48,404 bases of DNA, from assembly GCA_029781855.1 (NCBI GenBank), contig JAKOVX010000060.1:1-48404 (forward strand). The letters run 5' to 3'. Made by a program: the position numbers and the translations under genes. Positions within the stretch are counted from its first letter, which is position 1. Each line of letters opens with the position of its first letter. Under the pieces are notes generated by a model. That model ran no database searches and had not been told where the DNA came from. It saw only the letters and a program-made list of their open reading frames with translations. This DNA is from Acidobacteriota bacterium. GTDB taxonomy: Bacteria > Acidobacteriota > Blastocatellia > Pyrinomonadales > Pyrinomonadaceae. Below, piece after piece: positions 25,479 through 33,007 of this stretch.

Positions 25479-27080
25479 ATGTCGGACGCGGTTATACAAT
25501 TCGGCGGACGCGAGGTCGTCATTGATAGAGACGTAACGACAATTGGTCGCGTCTCGGAAAACGACGTTTCATTTCCCGACGATTCGAACGTTTCACGCTA
25601 CCACGCAGAGATCGAGAGGCGCGGCGGCGACCACTGGCTGATCGATCTCAAAAGTAGCAACGGCACGACGGTAAATGGTGAACGTGTCACCGGAGAACGA
25701 AGACTTATACCGGGCGACAAGTTGGTTTTCGGGGGATCGAGCGAAGCCGACTTCCTGGAAAAGTCCGAGGGCGAAGCCGAAGCAGATCAGGGTGCCGGGA
25801 CCGCTCCGGGAATGGAGGGTGCGGAAGCAGGAGCTGCCTCGACCGGCCTTCCGGCTGCGGGCGGTGTTCCAGCTAGCGGTCTCAACGCGATGGGTAGCCC
25901 ATCTGCAGTCAGCAGTGCAGCCGGAGCGCCTGCAATTGCTGGCCCACCATCCGCGTCGTCGTCAGGTTCTACCATCTTGATCGCCGGGATCGTCGTTGGC
26001 CTCGCAGTGGTTTGCGCGGTCGCTGCCGGGGCTTTCTATTTGACCCGCGGATCAGCGTGCGCTGCAAAGGCTCAAATTATTAAGCCGGAAACCGGAGATA
26101 CAATAAGTTCGCCGGTGGAGGTGGAACTGGACGCGCGTGACGCGGGTTGCGTTCAGAGTGCAATATTCACGATCGACGGTCAGCAGGTTGCCACGGCAGA
26201 GGCTCCTTTATTCACCGCGTCACTTGACCCCAAGGACTTTCCGGAACTGGCGGACGGTGCGGATCACGCGCTCCAAGTGGTCCTTGTCGACAATAAAGGA
26301 ACACAGATACCGCAGCCGGGCTCAGTGATCCTCGCCTTCGAGACCCGCGTGGTGACCAAGCCTTCTCCCACGCCGGGAACAACTACAGCAAACAATACAC
26401 CGTCTAAGCAATCAGGCAAGACGCCGTCATTGGTCCAGATCAACGATATGGCACAGAAGTTGATCAAACAGTTCTCGGGTAATCTGGCTTACAATGTCTC
26501 GAACAAACAATTCCTGCAGGAAATTCAAAAGCGAACGTCAGATTACGTGCAAGAAGGTTACTCGCAGCGTGCGGCGGCGTATCGCGAAATAATAACTGTG
26601 GCGTTTTTCCGTGAGCAAAACGTTGACGCTCCGCTCGGCTTCATCCTGGCGATGAGCCGCAGTAAATTCATGCCCGCTAAACAAGGCGATAAAGAGGGTC
26701 TATGGCAGTTACCTGCGGCGTTTATTAACGAGAATAAATATAATGGTCAATGCCCTAATGAATCACTTTCCGATCCCGCTCAAAATTGCGCGGCAAGATC
26801 GGCCGCTCTTTACACAAAGGCGTTGATGTTCAGCGTATTTGACGGTGACCCGATCTATACTGCCGCGGCTTTCGGCAAATCGCCGCAGGATGCCGGCGCC
26901 TGGAAGGCGACACTGCCTCAAAATCGGTCGGATCTCTGGAACACCATACGGACTCCGGACGAACGCGACCAACTGGTACGCTTTTTCGCCGCCGGTATCG
27001 TCACTGAAAATCCGCAGGCATTCGGACTGGCAAAGGACCGGCCATTATCTGAACTTTACCGCGTGACTCTGCAGCAATGA
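25479..27080 (+). CDS. FHA - TM - Ig-like - degenerate transglycosylase-like protein (paralogue 1)
   Basis: The 533-residue protein has an N-terminal FHA domain (about 8-90). It keeps the phosphothreonine-binding set: GR at 23-24, SRYH at 39-42, SSNG at 59-62 and NG at 66-67. An Ala/Gly/Ser-rich linker leads to one transmembrane helix (164-188), followed by an Ig-like strand region (197-290), a Thr/Pro linker and a helical domain (about 318-533). That last domain resembles a lytic transglycosylase: LGFILAMSRSKF, then KEGLWQL, and a closing FFAAGIVTENPQAFGL. The catalytic Glu position is occupied by R394, so enzyme activity is unlikely and peptidoglycan binding is more plausible. It overlaps paralogue 2 by ATGA. 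Confidence 0.8.
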   Translation: MSDAVIQFGGREVVIDRDVTTIGRVSENDVSFPDDSNVSRYHAEIERRGGDHWLIDLKSSNGTTVNGERVTGERRLIPGDKLVFGGSSEADFLEKSEGEAEADQGAGTAPGMEGAEAGAASTGLPAAGGVPASGLNAMGSPSAVSSAAGAPAIAGPPSASSSGSTILIAGIVVGLAVVCAVAAGAFYLTRGSACAAKAQIIKPETGDTISSPVEVELDARDAGCVQSAIFTIDGQQVATAEAPLFTASLDPKDFPELADGADHALQVVLVDNKGTQIPQPGSVILAFETRVVTKPSPTPGTTTANNTPSKQSGKTPSLVQINDMAQKLIKQFSGNLAYNVSNKQFLQEIQKRTSDYVQEGYSQRAAAYREIITVAFFREQNVDAPLGFILAMSRSKFMPAKQGDKEGLWQLPAAFINENKYNGQCPNESLSDPAQNCAARSAALYTKALMFSVFDGDPIYTAAAFGKSPQDAGAWKATLPQNRSDLWNTIRTPDERDQLVRFFAAGIVTENPQAFGLAKDRPLSELYRVTLQQ

Positions 27081-28513
27081 TCGAAATTAGGCTTATTTAT
27101 CCAACGCCCGAAGGATCTCGTTCGATCGTGATGGACGGCGAAAAGATCTCCCTTGGCCGCGGCAGTGAGGTCGACCATCGGATCGACGACGACGGCCTTT
27201 CGCGGCTTCACGCCGTGATCTATCGCGAAGGTTCCAGGGTTTGGGTCGTGGACCAAAATTCGACAAACGGTACATTTGTTAATGACCAGCCGACGGCACC
27301 GGCCGGAACACCGCTGAGGTCCGGCGACCGTTTGCGCATAGGAAACCACACCGTCCTTACCGTTCAAATCGAGGAGAAGTCAGAACCAAACCCGTCGATC
27401 GAGGCCACCCCGGTGTCGCCTACAGTGACGGAAGACGCTCAAATCGTTGAAAGCGTCGGTTCGCCGTCAAGCATTTTGCCCATCGCCTTGATCGCGGTGG
27501 CGATCATGGTGATCAGCATCTCGCTGGTGTTGATCGGATTCGCTGTTTTCGGCAGAGACAATACTGTTGTTGTCAGCCGTAATACCGATGACGACCCGAT
27601 CGACCTGAGTAGCAGCCCGACGCCAAAGCCGAATCCTTCGGCCAGCCCATCGGGATCGTCGACTCCATTGCCTTCAGGCACAAACGATACGTTTCCGGAC
27701 AGTAATGCCATAACACCGACGAGTACGCCGGTTAGCAAACCGTATCCTGAAATGACCGATCCTGAAAAGCGACAATATATTGAAGCAAAGGCAATGCGGA
27801 TCGCCCAGATCATCGGCAACAGCAGCAGCGAAAAGATCCCTTCGGCTGCTGTCGACAAAATAAAGGCATTCGTCGATGCATATTCGACCCGGATCAAGGT
27901 AAAACCGCTCAGTGGATGCCGCTTCGGCGATAACCTACAGGCGACATATGAACGGGCAGCCAAAGATGCTCCTTTCGTTATTAGGGCGTTCAATGAAAAA
28001 GGCGTCGATCCTCGCGTCGGGCTTTACCTGGCAATGATCGAGTCGGAGCATTGTACCTGCCTGCAGAGCGGTACTGGTCCGTTGGGAATGTTTCAGTTCA
28101 CATACGCGACGGCCAAACTTCATTTTGAGCCAAGCGACGGCGTCGTAAAGGGTGCATCTCCGTCACATCCCGACGTTCGCTGCCAGCCGGAACCAGCAGC
28201 GCGTGCCGCCGCTTCGTATATGAAAGCCCTGACTGGACGGTATGGCACGGGTCCGGCGAGCGTTCCGCTTGCGATCGGCAGCTACAACAGCGGTGAGGGC
28301 GGACTGAGTACTAATCTTGAAAAGGCCCTCTCGACCAACTCGGGTCTGCCGCGCGATTTTTGGACTCTGATTGCAAACGGCGAAATGCTCTCTAAGCAAT
28401 TTCAGTCCGAAAATTTCAAGTACGTTCCGAAGTTCTTCGCTGCGGCCATTATCGGCGAAAACCCCCAGGATTTTGGCCTTAAACTTCAACCGATCTCCTC
28501 TTACACAAAGTAG
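27077..28513 (+). CDS. FHA - TM - lytic transglycosylase-like protein with intact Glu (paralogue 2)
   Basis: The 478-residue protein has an FHA domain (about 5-98) with GRG at 27-29, SRLH at 42-45 and NSTNGT around 61-66. A linker and a transmembrane helix (132-158) follow, then a Ser/Pro-rich stretch and a C-terminal domain of the Slt/MltD type (about 250-478). Catalytic features are all visible: LAMIESEH with E322, the GPLGMFQFTYATA motif, the AIGSYNSGEGG motif, and the MltD-like ending KYVPKFFAAAIIGENPQDFG. It should cleave glycan strands in the periplasm while its FHA domain binds phosphothreonine partners in the cytoplasm. This domain pairing is uncommon. Its start overlaps the stop of paralogue 1. 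Confidence 0.85.
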   Translation: MIEIRLIYPTPEGSRSIVMDGEKISLGRGSEVDHRIDDDGLSRLHAVIYREGSRVWVVDQNSTNGTFVNDQPTAPAGTPLRSGDRLRIGNHTVLTVQIEEKSEPNPSIEATPVSPTVTEDAQIVESVGSPSSILPIALIAVAIMVISISLVLIGFAVFGRDNTVVVSRNTDDDPIDLSSSPTPKPNPSASPSGSSTPLPSGTNDTFPDSNAITPTSTPVSKPYPEMTDPEKRQYIEAKAMRIAQIIGNSSSEKIPSAAVDKIKAFVDAYSTRIKVKPLSGCRFGDNLQATYERAAKDAPFVIRAFNEKGVDPRVGLYLAMIESEHCTCLQSGTGPLGMFQFTYATAKLHFEPSDGVVKGASPSHPDVRCQPEPAARAAASYMKALTGRYGTGPASVPLAIGSYNSGEGGLSTNLEKALSTNSGLPRDFWTLIANGEMLSKQFQSENFKYVPKFFAAAIIGENPQDFGLKLQPISSYTK

Positions 28514-28553
28514 GCTGCCGGAATTGCATAAAGAGAAGTTTTCAGTGACACTT

Positions 28554-28569
28554 AGCAAATATTTTTGCT
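28554..28569 (+). terminator. Small hairpin after FHA paralogue 2
   Basis: AGCAAA, TATT, TTTGCT forms a six-pair AT-rich stem about 40 bases after the stop codon in a 210-base gap. The gap otherwise shows only a weak TTGATT / GACAAT promoter-like pair at 28679-28707, 17 bases apart, ahead of paralogue 3. Both signals are weak. Confidence 0.25.
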
Positions 28570-28723
28570 GATCGGACCGGCCGCCCGGCACCCATATCGT
28601 CTTTAAATGGGCTCGATTGTTTCGGCAATTCATGATCTGTCCTGGCGTTAAAACGTTTCAAGGTCGAGGATCGATTAATTGATTTTCGTCAGTCGAGATA
28701 GGACAATTTAGGTCTGTACTTAC

Positions 28724-29986
28724 ATGGTCGAACTGTGGCTGAAATATCAGGATCCGAACGGTGGTGAGCAGCGCATAGCTGTCGACAAGGAGAAATTTAG
28801 GATCGGGCGCCACTCGGAGAACGACCTTTCGATCGCCGACGGGCGGTTGTCCCGCGATCACGCATTGATCGAACGTTTTGGCGACGTATTTATTCTCAGC
28901 GACAAGGGCTCAAGTAACGGAACCGTTGTAAACGGCCAGAAATTGACGGAACCTATTGCACTGAAAGACGGAGATGTGGTCAGTTTCGGCGGGCTCGAAG
29001 CCACGATCGAAATACCCTCTGAAGATAGTTCGTCCCAGGCCCCGACACCCGATGCAGCATCAACTTCCCCGGCGGGGGCCACTCCGGCTGCCGCCGCACC
29101 CGCCGTCGACACTGGCATCCCTAAGAGCTTTTTTATTATTGCACCGATCTTCGCCCTGATCGTAATTGGAGGTTTGGGATTCCTTTTATATTTGAGCCGT
29201 GGATCAAAGCCAACGATCGACACTAGTGATCCCACTTACTCAAGGGACCTTGATTCCAAACCGACGCCGAGAAAAGGCAATAAAGATGATGGCGACGACC
29301 CGGGCCAAAAGAATTCCGGCGACGTTGCCACTACGAATCCGACACCCGTGATCTCGGGCGGATCGCCATTACCAACCCCGACAGCCGCTGACCCCGAGAT
29401 CACGAAGACCGAAAACAACGCATCGGCCTTTCTGAGAAAGATCGCTCAAAATGATCCGCGGGCATTCGTGATCGGAGAACCGGCAAAGATCGTCCTTGCA
29501 AAGATCAAAACGATCAGCGGTTCGTCAGCACTCGCCGCAAACATAGGATCGGCCCGCCGCAGTTCCAATCAAATAAAAGCGTTGGCGGCCTCGAAAAACC
29601 TTAAACCGGATCTTCTCGCGGCCGCCGCCATCACAAAGCTCGGGAATTCGAGCGGCGACGTCTATCAGACGGCCCAATCGATGGCAGAGATCCTGGATAA
29701 ACTTAGTACGCAGCTTTCGAGCGAGCTTGGCGAGGAATGTCTTGTACTAATCGCAGTTTACGATCAGGGTGCGGCAGGTGATTTTATGAAAACGCGCAAC
29801 ATGTTACAGGATCTTGCGACAAAGATGCCCGACCTAAACCGGGAAATCCGAACAATATGGTGGCTTAAGAAACAAAACAAGATCACGGATTCGGAATATG
29901 AGTTCGCATTGAGATTTCTTGCGGTTGGAACGATTGCGCAAAATCCCAAGGATTTCGGCGTCAACGCAGAAGCATTAACCTTTTAG
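28724..29986 (+). CDS. FHA - TM - degenerate transglycosylase-like protein (paralogue 3)
   Basis: The 420-residue protein has an FHA domain (about 5-92) with IGRH at 27-30, SRDH at 43-46, SSNG at 63-66 and NG at 70-71. A linker rich in Ser, Pro and Ala and a transmembrane helix (135-157) follow, then a polar Asp/Asn/Pro stretch and a helical C-terminal domain (about 235-420). This domain aligns by pattern with paralogues 1 and 2: LLAAAAITKLGNS at the catalytic helix, LVLIAVYDQGAAG at the AYNxG position and FLAVGTIAQNPKDFGV at the end. The catalytic Glu and the GLMQ motif are missing. It may act as a structural or regulatory partner of paralogue 2. The YkgJ-like gene starts 20 bases later. Confidence 0.78.
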   Translation: MVELWLKYQDPNGGEQRIAVDKEKFRIGRHSENDLSIADGRLSRDHALIERFGDVFILSDKGSSNGTVVNGQKLTEPIALKDGDVVSFGGLEATIEIPSEDSSSQAPTPDAASTSPAGATPAAAAPAVDTGIPKSFFIIAPIFALIVIGGLGFLLYLSRGSKPTIDTSDPTYSRDLDSKPTPRKGNKDDGDDPGQKNSGDVATTNPTPVISGGSPLPTPTAADPEITKTENNASAFLRKIAQNDPRAFVIGEPAKIVLAKIKTISGSSALAANIGSARRSSNQIKALAASKNLKPDLLAAAAITKLGNSSGDVYQTAQSMAEILDKLSTQLSSELGEECLVLIAVYDQGAAGDFMKTRNMLQDLATKMPDLNREIRTIWWLKKQNKITDSEYEFALRFLAVGTIAQNPKDFGVNAEALTF

Positions 29987-30006
29987 TCGGCTCGAGGAGG
30001 CCTGCA

Positions 30007-30801
30007 ATGGAAAACGAAAGCTGGGTTACCGGAAACATAACCTTAAAAGTCGGGGATATTCCCTTAGATATAGAACTCACCGTTCCGGCGCAGCCGGTAA
30101 AGCCGATGAGGATGCTGCCCGTTTTTCAAAAAATGGCAAACTCGATCGTTGAATTAAGTGAGAAGGCGATTCTCGAGACCGGCGAAACAATTTCGTGCAA
30201 AATGGGTTGCGGCGCCTGCTGCCGTCAGCCGGTACCGATTGCAGAGGTCGAGGCCTATCAATTGGCCGAGCTCGTTGACAATTTGCCGGAACCGCGGCGA
30301 TCGGTGATCCGGGAACGGTTCAAAGCCGCCGTCGATCACTTTGATTCGATCGGATGGTTCCAGCGCATCGTCGATCTTTCGAAAGCGGCTAGCACCAACA
30401 AGGAAAGCAATGTCCCGGCGAAGTTGATCGAACACGTAATGAGCTACTTTGATGAAGGCATTGCTTGTCCGTTTCTTGAGAACGAATCGTGTTCAATCCA
30501 TGAATCGCGACCACTTGCTTGCCGGGAGTATCTGGTAACATCGCCCGCCGAGAATTGTTCGCACCCGACGGCAGAAACTATAAGCAAAGTACCGCTTCTG
30601 CTGGATCCTTCTAAGGCAATGAAACATGTTGGACAGACCGGACTCCAGGCAAAATGGGGCTTGATTCCACTTATTAGGGCCCTCGAATGTGCCGAGACCG
30701 TCCCCGAGTCGTTCGGCGAAAAAACAGGCGAACGTTGGGCGGCGGAGTTTTTCGAACACCTGACAAATAGCAAAATACCCGAAGGTGGAATTGACACTTA
30801 A
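30007..30801 (+). CDS. YkgJ-family cysteine-cluster protein
   Basis: The 264-residue protein has the CxxxCxxCC signature as C64, C68, C71 and C72, a second pair at C154 and C162, and RPLACREYL with C about 171. This arrangement binds a zinc or iron-sulfur centre in the YkgJ family, whose biochemical role is mostly unknown. A strong GAGGAGG site lies six bases before the ATG. It has no signal peptide. It is the last gene before a terminator-like hairpin and the T6SS locus, and is probably transcribed with FHA paralogue 3. Whether it serves the secretion system, for example in redox control or modification, cannot be said. Confidence 0.8.
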   Translation: MENESWVTGNITLKVGDIPLDIELTVPAQPVKPMRMLPVFQKMANSIVELSEKAILETGETISCKMGCGACCRQPVPIAEVEAYQLAELVDNLPEPRRSVIRERFKAAVDHFDSIGWFQRIVDLSKAASTNKESNVPAKLIEHVMSYFDEGIACPFLENESCSIHESRPLACREYLVTSPAENCSHPTAETISKVPLLLDPSKAMKHVGQTGLQAKWGLIPLIRALECAETVPESFGEKTGERWAAEFFEHLTNSKIPEGGIDT

Positions 30802-30803
30802 CC

Positions 30804-30830
30804 GACAAAAAACAAAAGCTGATTTTTGTC
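30804..30830 (+). terminator. Terminator-like hairpin between the YkgJ gene and tssK
   Basis: GACAAAAA (30804-30811) and TTTTTGTC (30823-30830) pair perfectly around an 11-base loop, immediately after the stop codon. The T-rich 3' arm resembles a weak intrinsic terminator and suggests that tssK has its own promoter. Confidence 0.4.
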
Positions 30831-30851
30831 ATCGAAAAAGGCGAAAAAATC

Positions 30852-30907
30852 GGCTAAGATATTCTTAGCCAACACTTGTTTACTATTTTCTTGCGCCGTT
30901 TTACTAT
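30852..30907 (+). promoter_or_regulatory. Inverted repeat and phased direct repeats upstream of tssK
   Basis: A perfect inverted repeat, GGCTAAG - ATATT - CTTAGCC (30852-30870), is followed by two copies of TTTACTAT at 30879-30886 and 30900-30907. These start 21 bases apart, two helical turns. All lie within 75 bases of the tssK start. They could be operator or activator sites for the T6SS operon. No clear -35/-10 pair could be fixed. Confidence 0.35.
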
Positions 30908-30922
30908 GGTGTCACACTATTT

Positions 30923-32275
30923 ATGAGCAACTATCGCAAAATAGTTTGGAATGAAGGGATGCTCCTGTCTCCCCATCATTTTCAACAGTGGGACAACTAC
31001 CACGAAGAGTTGCTAAACGCACGTTTTCGATCGACATTCGTGTTCGGTTACGGTGTCTTGGACTTCCAGGTCAACAACGAGGCCATCGCCAATGCGAATT
31101 TCCAGTTGACGAATTGCCGTGCGATCATGCCGGATGGATTGGTAGTAAATGCTCCGGATAGCGATGCGGTGCCGGACCTTCGGCCTGTCGGCGATCATTT
31201 CAAGGCGGAAGCCGAAAGATTGGGCGTTCATTTGGCGATCCCGGCAATGAAAGTCGGTGAGGCTAATTACCAGGCCAACGGTGCAAAGGCCAGCAATAAT
31301 CTCCGGTTCCTGCAAGAAGGAGCGTTGGTTAAGGACGAGACCAGCGGCTCAAACGAACAGCCGCTCGCATTTGCAAGAAGTAATTTTCGGATCATTTTTG
31401 ACGATGAACTCCGCGATGGGTTTACGACGCTTAAGATCGCGGAACTTGAACGCACCCCAACCGGCCAATACAAAATTGCAGAAGGCTTCATACCGCCGAT
31501 CCTGAACGTTACCGCGTCGATGTGGTTGTCGAACATGCTGCGACAACTGGTTGAAATTCTTATCACGAAAAGCGGAAGCCTCGGTGAACAACGACGGCAA
31601 CGACGCTCGGGGTTGGCCGATTTCACGACATCGGACGCAGGAGTATTTTGGCTGCTGCATACAATAAATTCGTCGATTCCGACGATGTCGCACTTCTTTA
31701 GGTCGCCGCTCGTGCACCCCGAAAGGCTCTATCTTGAAATGGCGAGCCTCGTCGGAAAACTGATGACTTTTTCGACCGAGTCCCATCCTAAGGACATCGT
31801 TAGATATGATCACGATGACCTTTATTTCACCTTCTTTAATTTGTCGGAGCAGCTTCGGGAATTGCTCGAAACGGTGATACCGAGCCGATGCGTCCCGATC
31901 CCATTAGAGAAGACCCGCGAAACTCTTTACGTCGGTCGAGTCGAAGACGAGCGTTTGCTAAAGGACGCAGCATTCTACCTTGCCGTGCGGTCGCAAATGC
32001 CGGAGGCCAAACTTATCGACGGCGTGCCGCGGGTCGTCAAGATCGCATCCCGTGACGTTATCGATTCTGTGATCGGATCGGCCTTGCCCGGCGTTGTACT
32101 TACGCACGCAAATCCGCCGCCGGCGCCGATTCCGGCGCGCGTTGGGTTTAAGTACTTTCACCTAGACGGCATCGGTCCATATTGGGATGGCATCAAAGGT
32201 TCAAAAGTGATCTCGGTCTATGTGCCCGACGAGATAATTGACGTCAAATTGGAAATGTACGCGGTAAAGCCCTAA
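30923..32275 (+). CDS. tssK: T6SS baseplate protein TssK
   Basis: TssK is the trimeric connector between the T6SS baseplate and the TssLM membrane complex. The 450-residue protein begins with the family hallmark VWNEGMLLSPHHFQQWDNYH and retains the C-terminal region with YFHLDGIGPYWDGIKGS. Length is standard. It is the first gene of the locus, following a gap with repeats and hairpins, and has only a weak ribosome site. tssL follows after 34 bases. Confidence 0.96.
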   Translation: MSNYRKIVWNEGMLLSPHHFQQWDNYHEELLNARFRSTFVFGYGVLDFQVNNEAIANANFQLTNCRAIMPDGLVVNAPDSDAVPDLRPVGDHFKAEAERLGVHLAIPAMKVGEANYQANGAKASNNLRFLQEGALVKDETSGSNEQPLAFARSNFRIIFDDELRDGFTTLKIAELERTPTGQYKIAEGFIPPILNVTASMWLSNMLRQLVEILITKSGSLGEQRRQRRSGLADFTTSDAGVFWLLHTINSSIPTMSHFFRSPLVHPERLYLEMASLVGKLMTFSTESHPKDIVRYDHDDLYFTFFNLSEQLRELLETVIPSRCVPIPLEKTRETLYVGRVEDERLLKDAAFYLAVRSQMPEAKLIDGVPRVVKIASRDVIDSVIGSALPGVVLTHANPPPAPIPARVGFKYFHLDGIGPYWDGIKGSKVISVYVPDEIIDVKLEMYAVKP

Positions 32276-32309
32276 GTCCCTTTATTATTTTTTTGAATAG
32301 TTCGGCGAT

Positions 32310-32987
32310 ATGAGTTCTGCTTCAACAAAAAATGATCTCGTGACCTTTGCCGGGCCGATCTTCGACCTTATTCTCCGGTTGAAAGCGGGGATCGTGGCTC
32401 CGTCGAATGATCTCAGACCCAAGATCGCTGCGATGCTTGACGATTTTGAGCGGCGTGCCGAGCGATATAAGTTTAATCACAAGATAGTTTCGGTATCAAA
32501 ATTCGCACTCGCGTCATTTGTCGATGAAACGATCTTGACCAACAACTTTCCCTTGCGTGAGGAATGGGAGAGAAACCCGCTTCAGTTAGAGTATTTTGGT
32601 GAACAACTCGCGGGTAACAAGTTCTTCGATAAACTCGAATCGATGATCACCCAGCCGGAAGTGACACAAGACGCGATCGAGATCTACTACTTTTGCATGC
32701 TGCTTGGATTTAAGGGCAGATACGGAGTCTATGAGCAGGACAAGCTCTTGGCGATCATGCAGAACACTGCGAACGAGTTGGTCAAGGTCGGCAAGATCAA
32801 ACCAACCGAATTATCCCCGAACTGGCTCGCGAACGATCAACCGAAGCCGCCGCCAAAGCGCGGTATGCCGGTTTGGGCCAAGATCGGTGCGTTCTCCTTC
32901 GCAGGTATCGCGTTTATCATTTATTTGGTGATGTTTTTTGTCTCGTCGAAGTTCGTTCAGGATACCGTGGATCGCTTGCAGCTATAG
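32310..32987 (+). CDS. tssL: T6SS membrane protein TssL (DotU type, short form)
   Basis: TssL forms the inner-membrane complex with TssM and contacts TssK on the cytoplasmic side. The 225-residue protein has the DotU helical domain (about 10-170) with FALASFVDETILTN and PLQLEYFGEQLAGNKFFDKL, both highly conserved. A single C-terminal transmembrane helix (192-212) is followed by about a dozen residues. There is no peptidoglycan-binding OmpA extension, so anchoring to the cell wall must come from another protein. It is followed by tssM after 20 bases. Confidence 0.95.
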   Translation: MSSASTKNDLVTFAGPIFDLILRLKAGIVAPSNDLRPKIAAMLDDFERRAERYKFNHKIVSVSKFALASFVDETILTNNFPLREEWERNPLQLEYFGEQLAGNKFFDKLESMITQPEVTQDAIEIYYFCMLLGFKGRYGVYEQDKLLAIMQNTANELVKVGKIKPTELSPNWLANDQPKPPPKRGMPVWAKIGAFSFAGIAFIIYLVMFFVSSKFVQDTVDRLQL

Positions 32988-33007
32988 TTAGAGATATATA
33001 GAGTTCT

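Noticed and set aside
28679..28707. Promoter-like pair TTGATT / GACAAT before FHA paralogue 3
   Set aside because: The predicted start of transcription would fall after the only ribosome-site candidate (AGG at 28710-28712), so I list it only as a weak remark.
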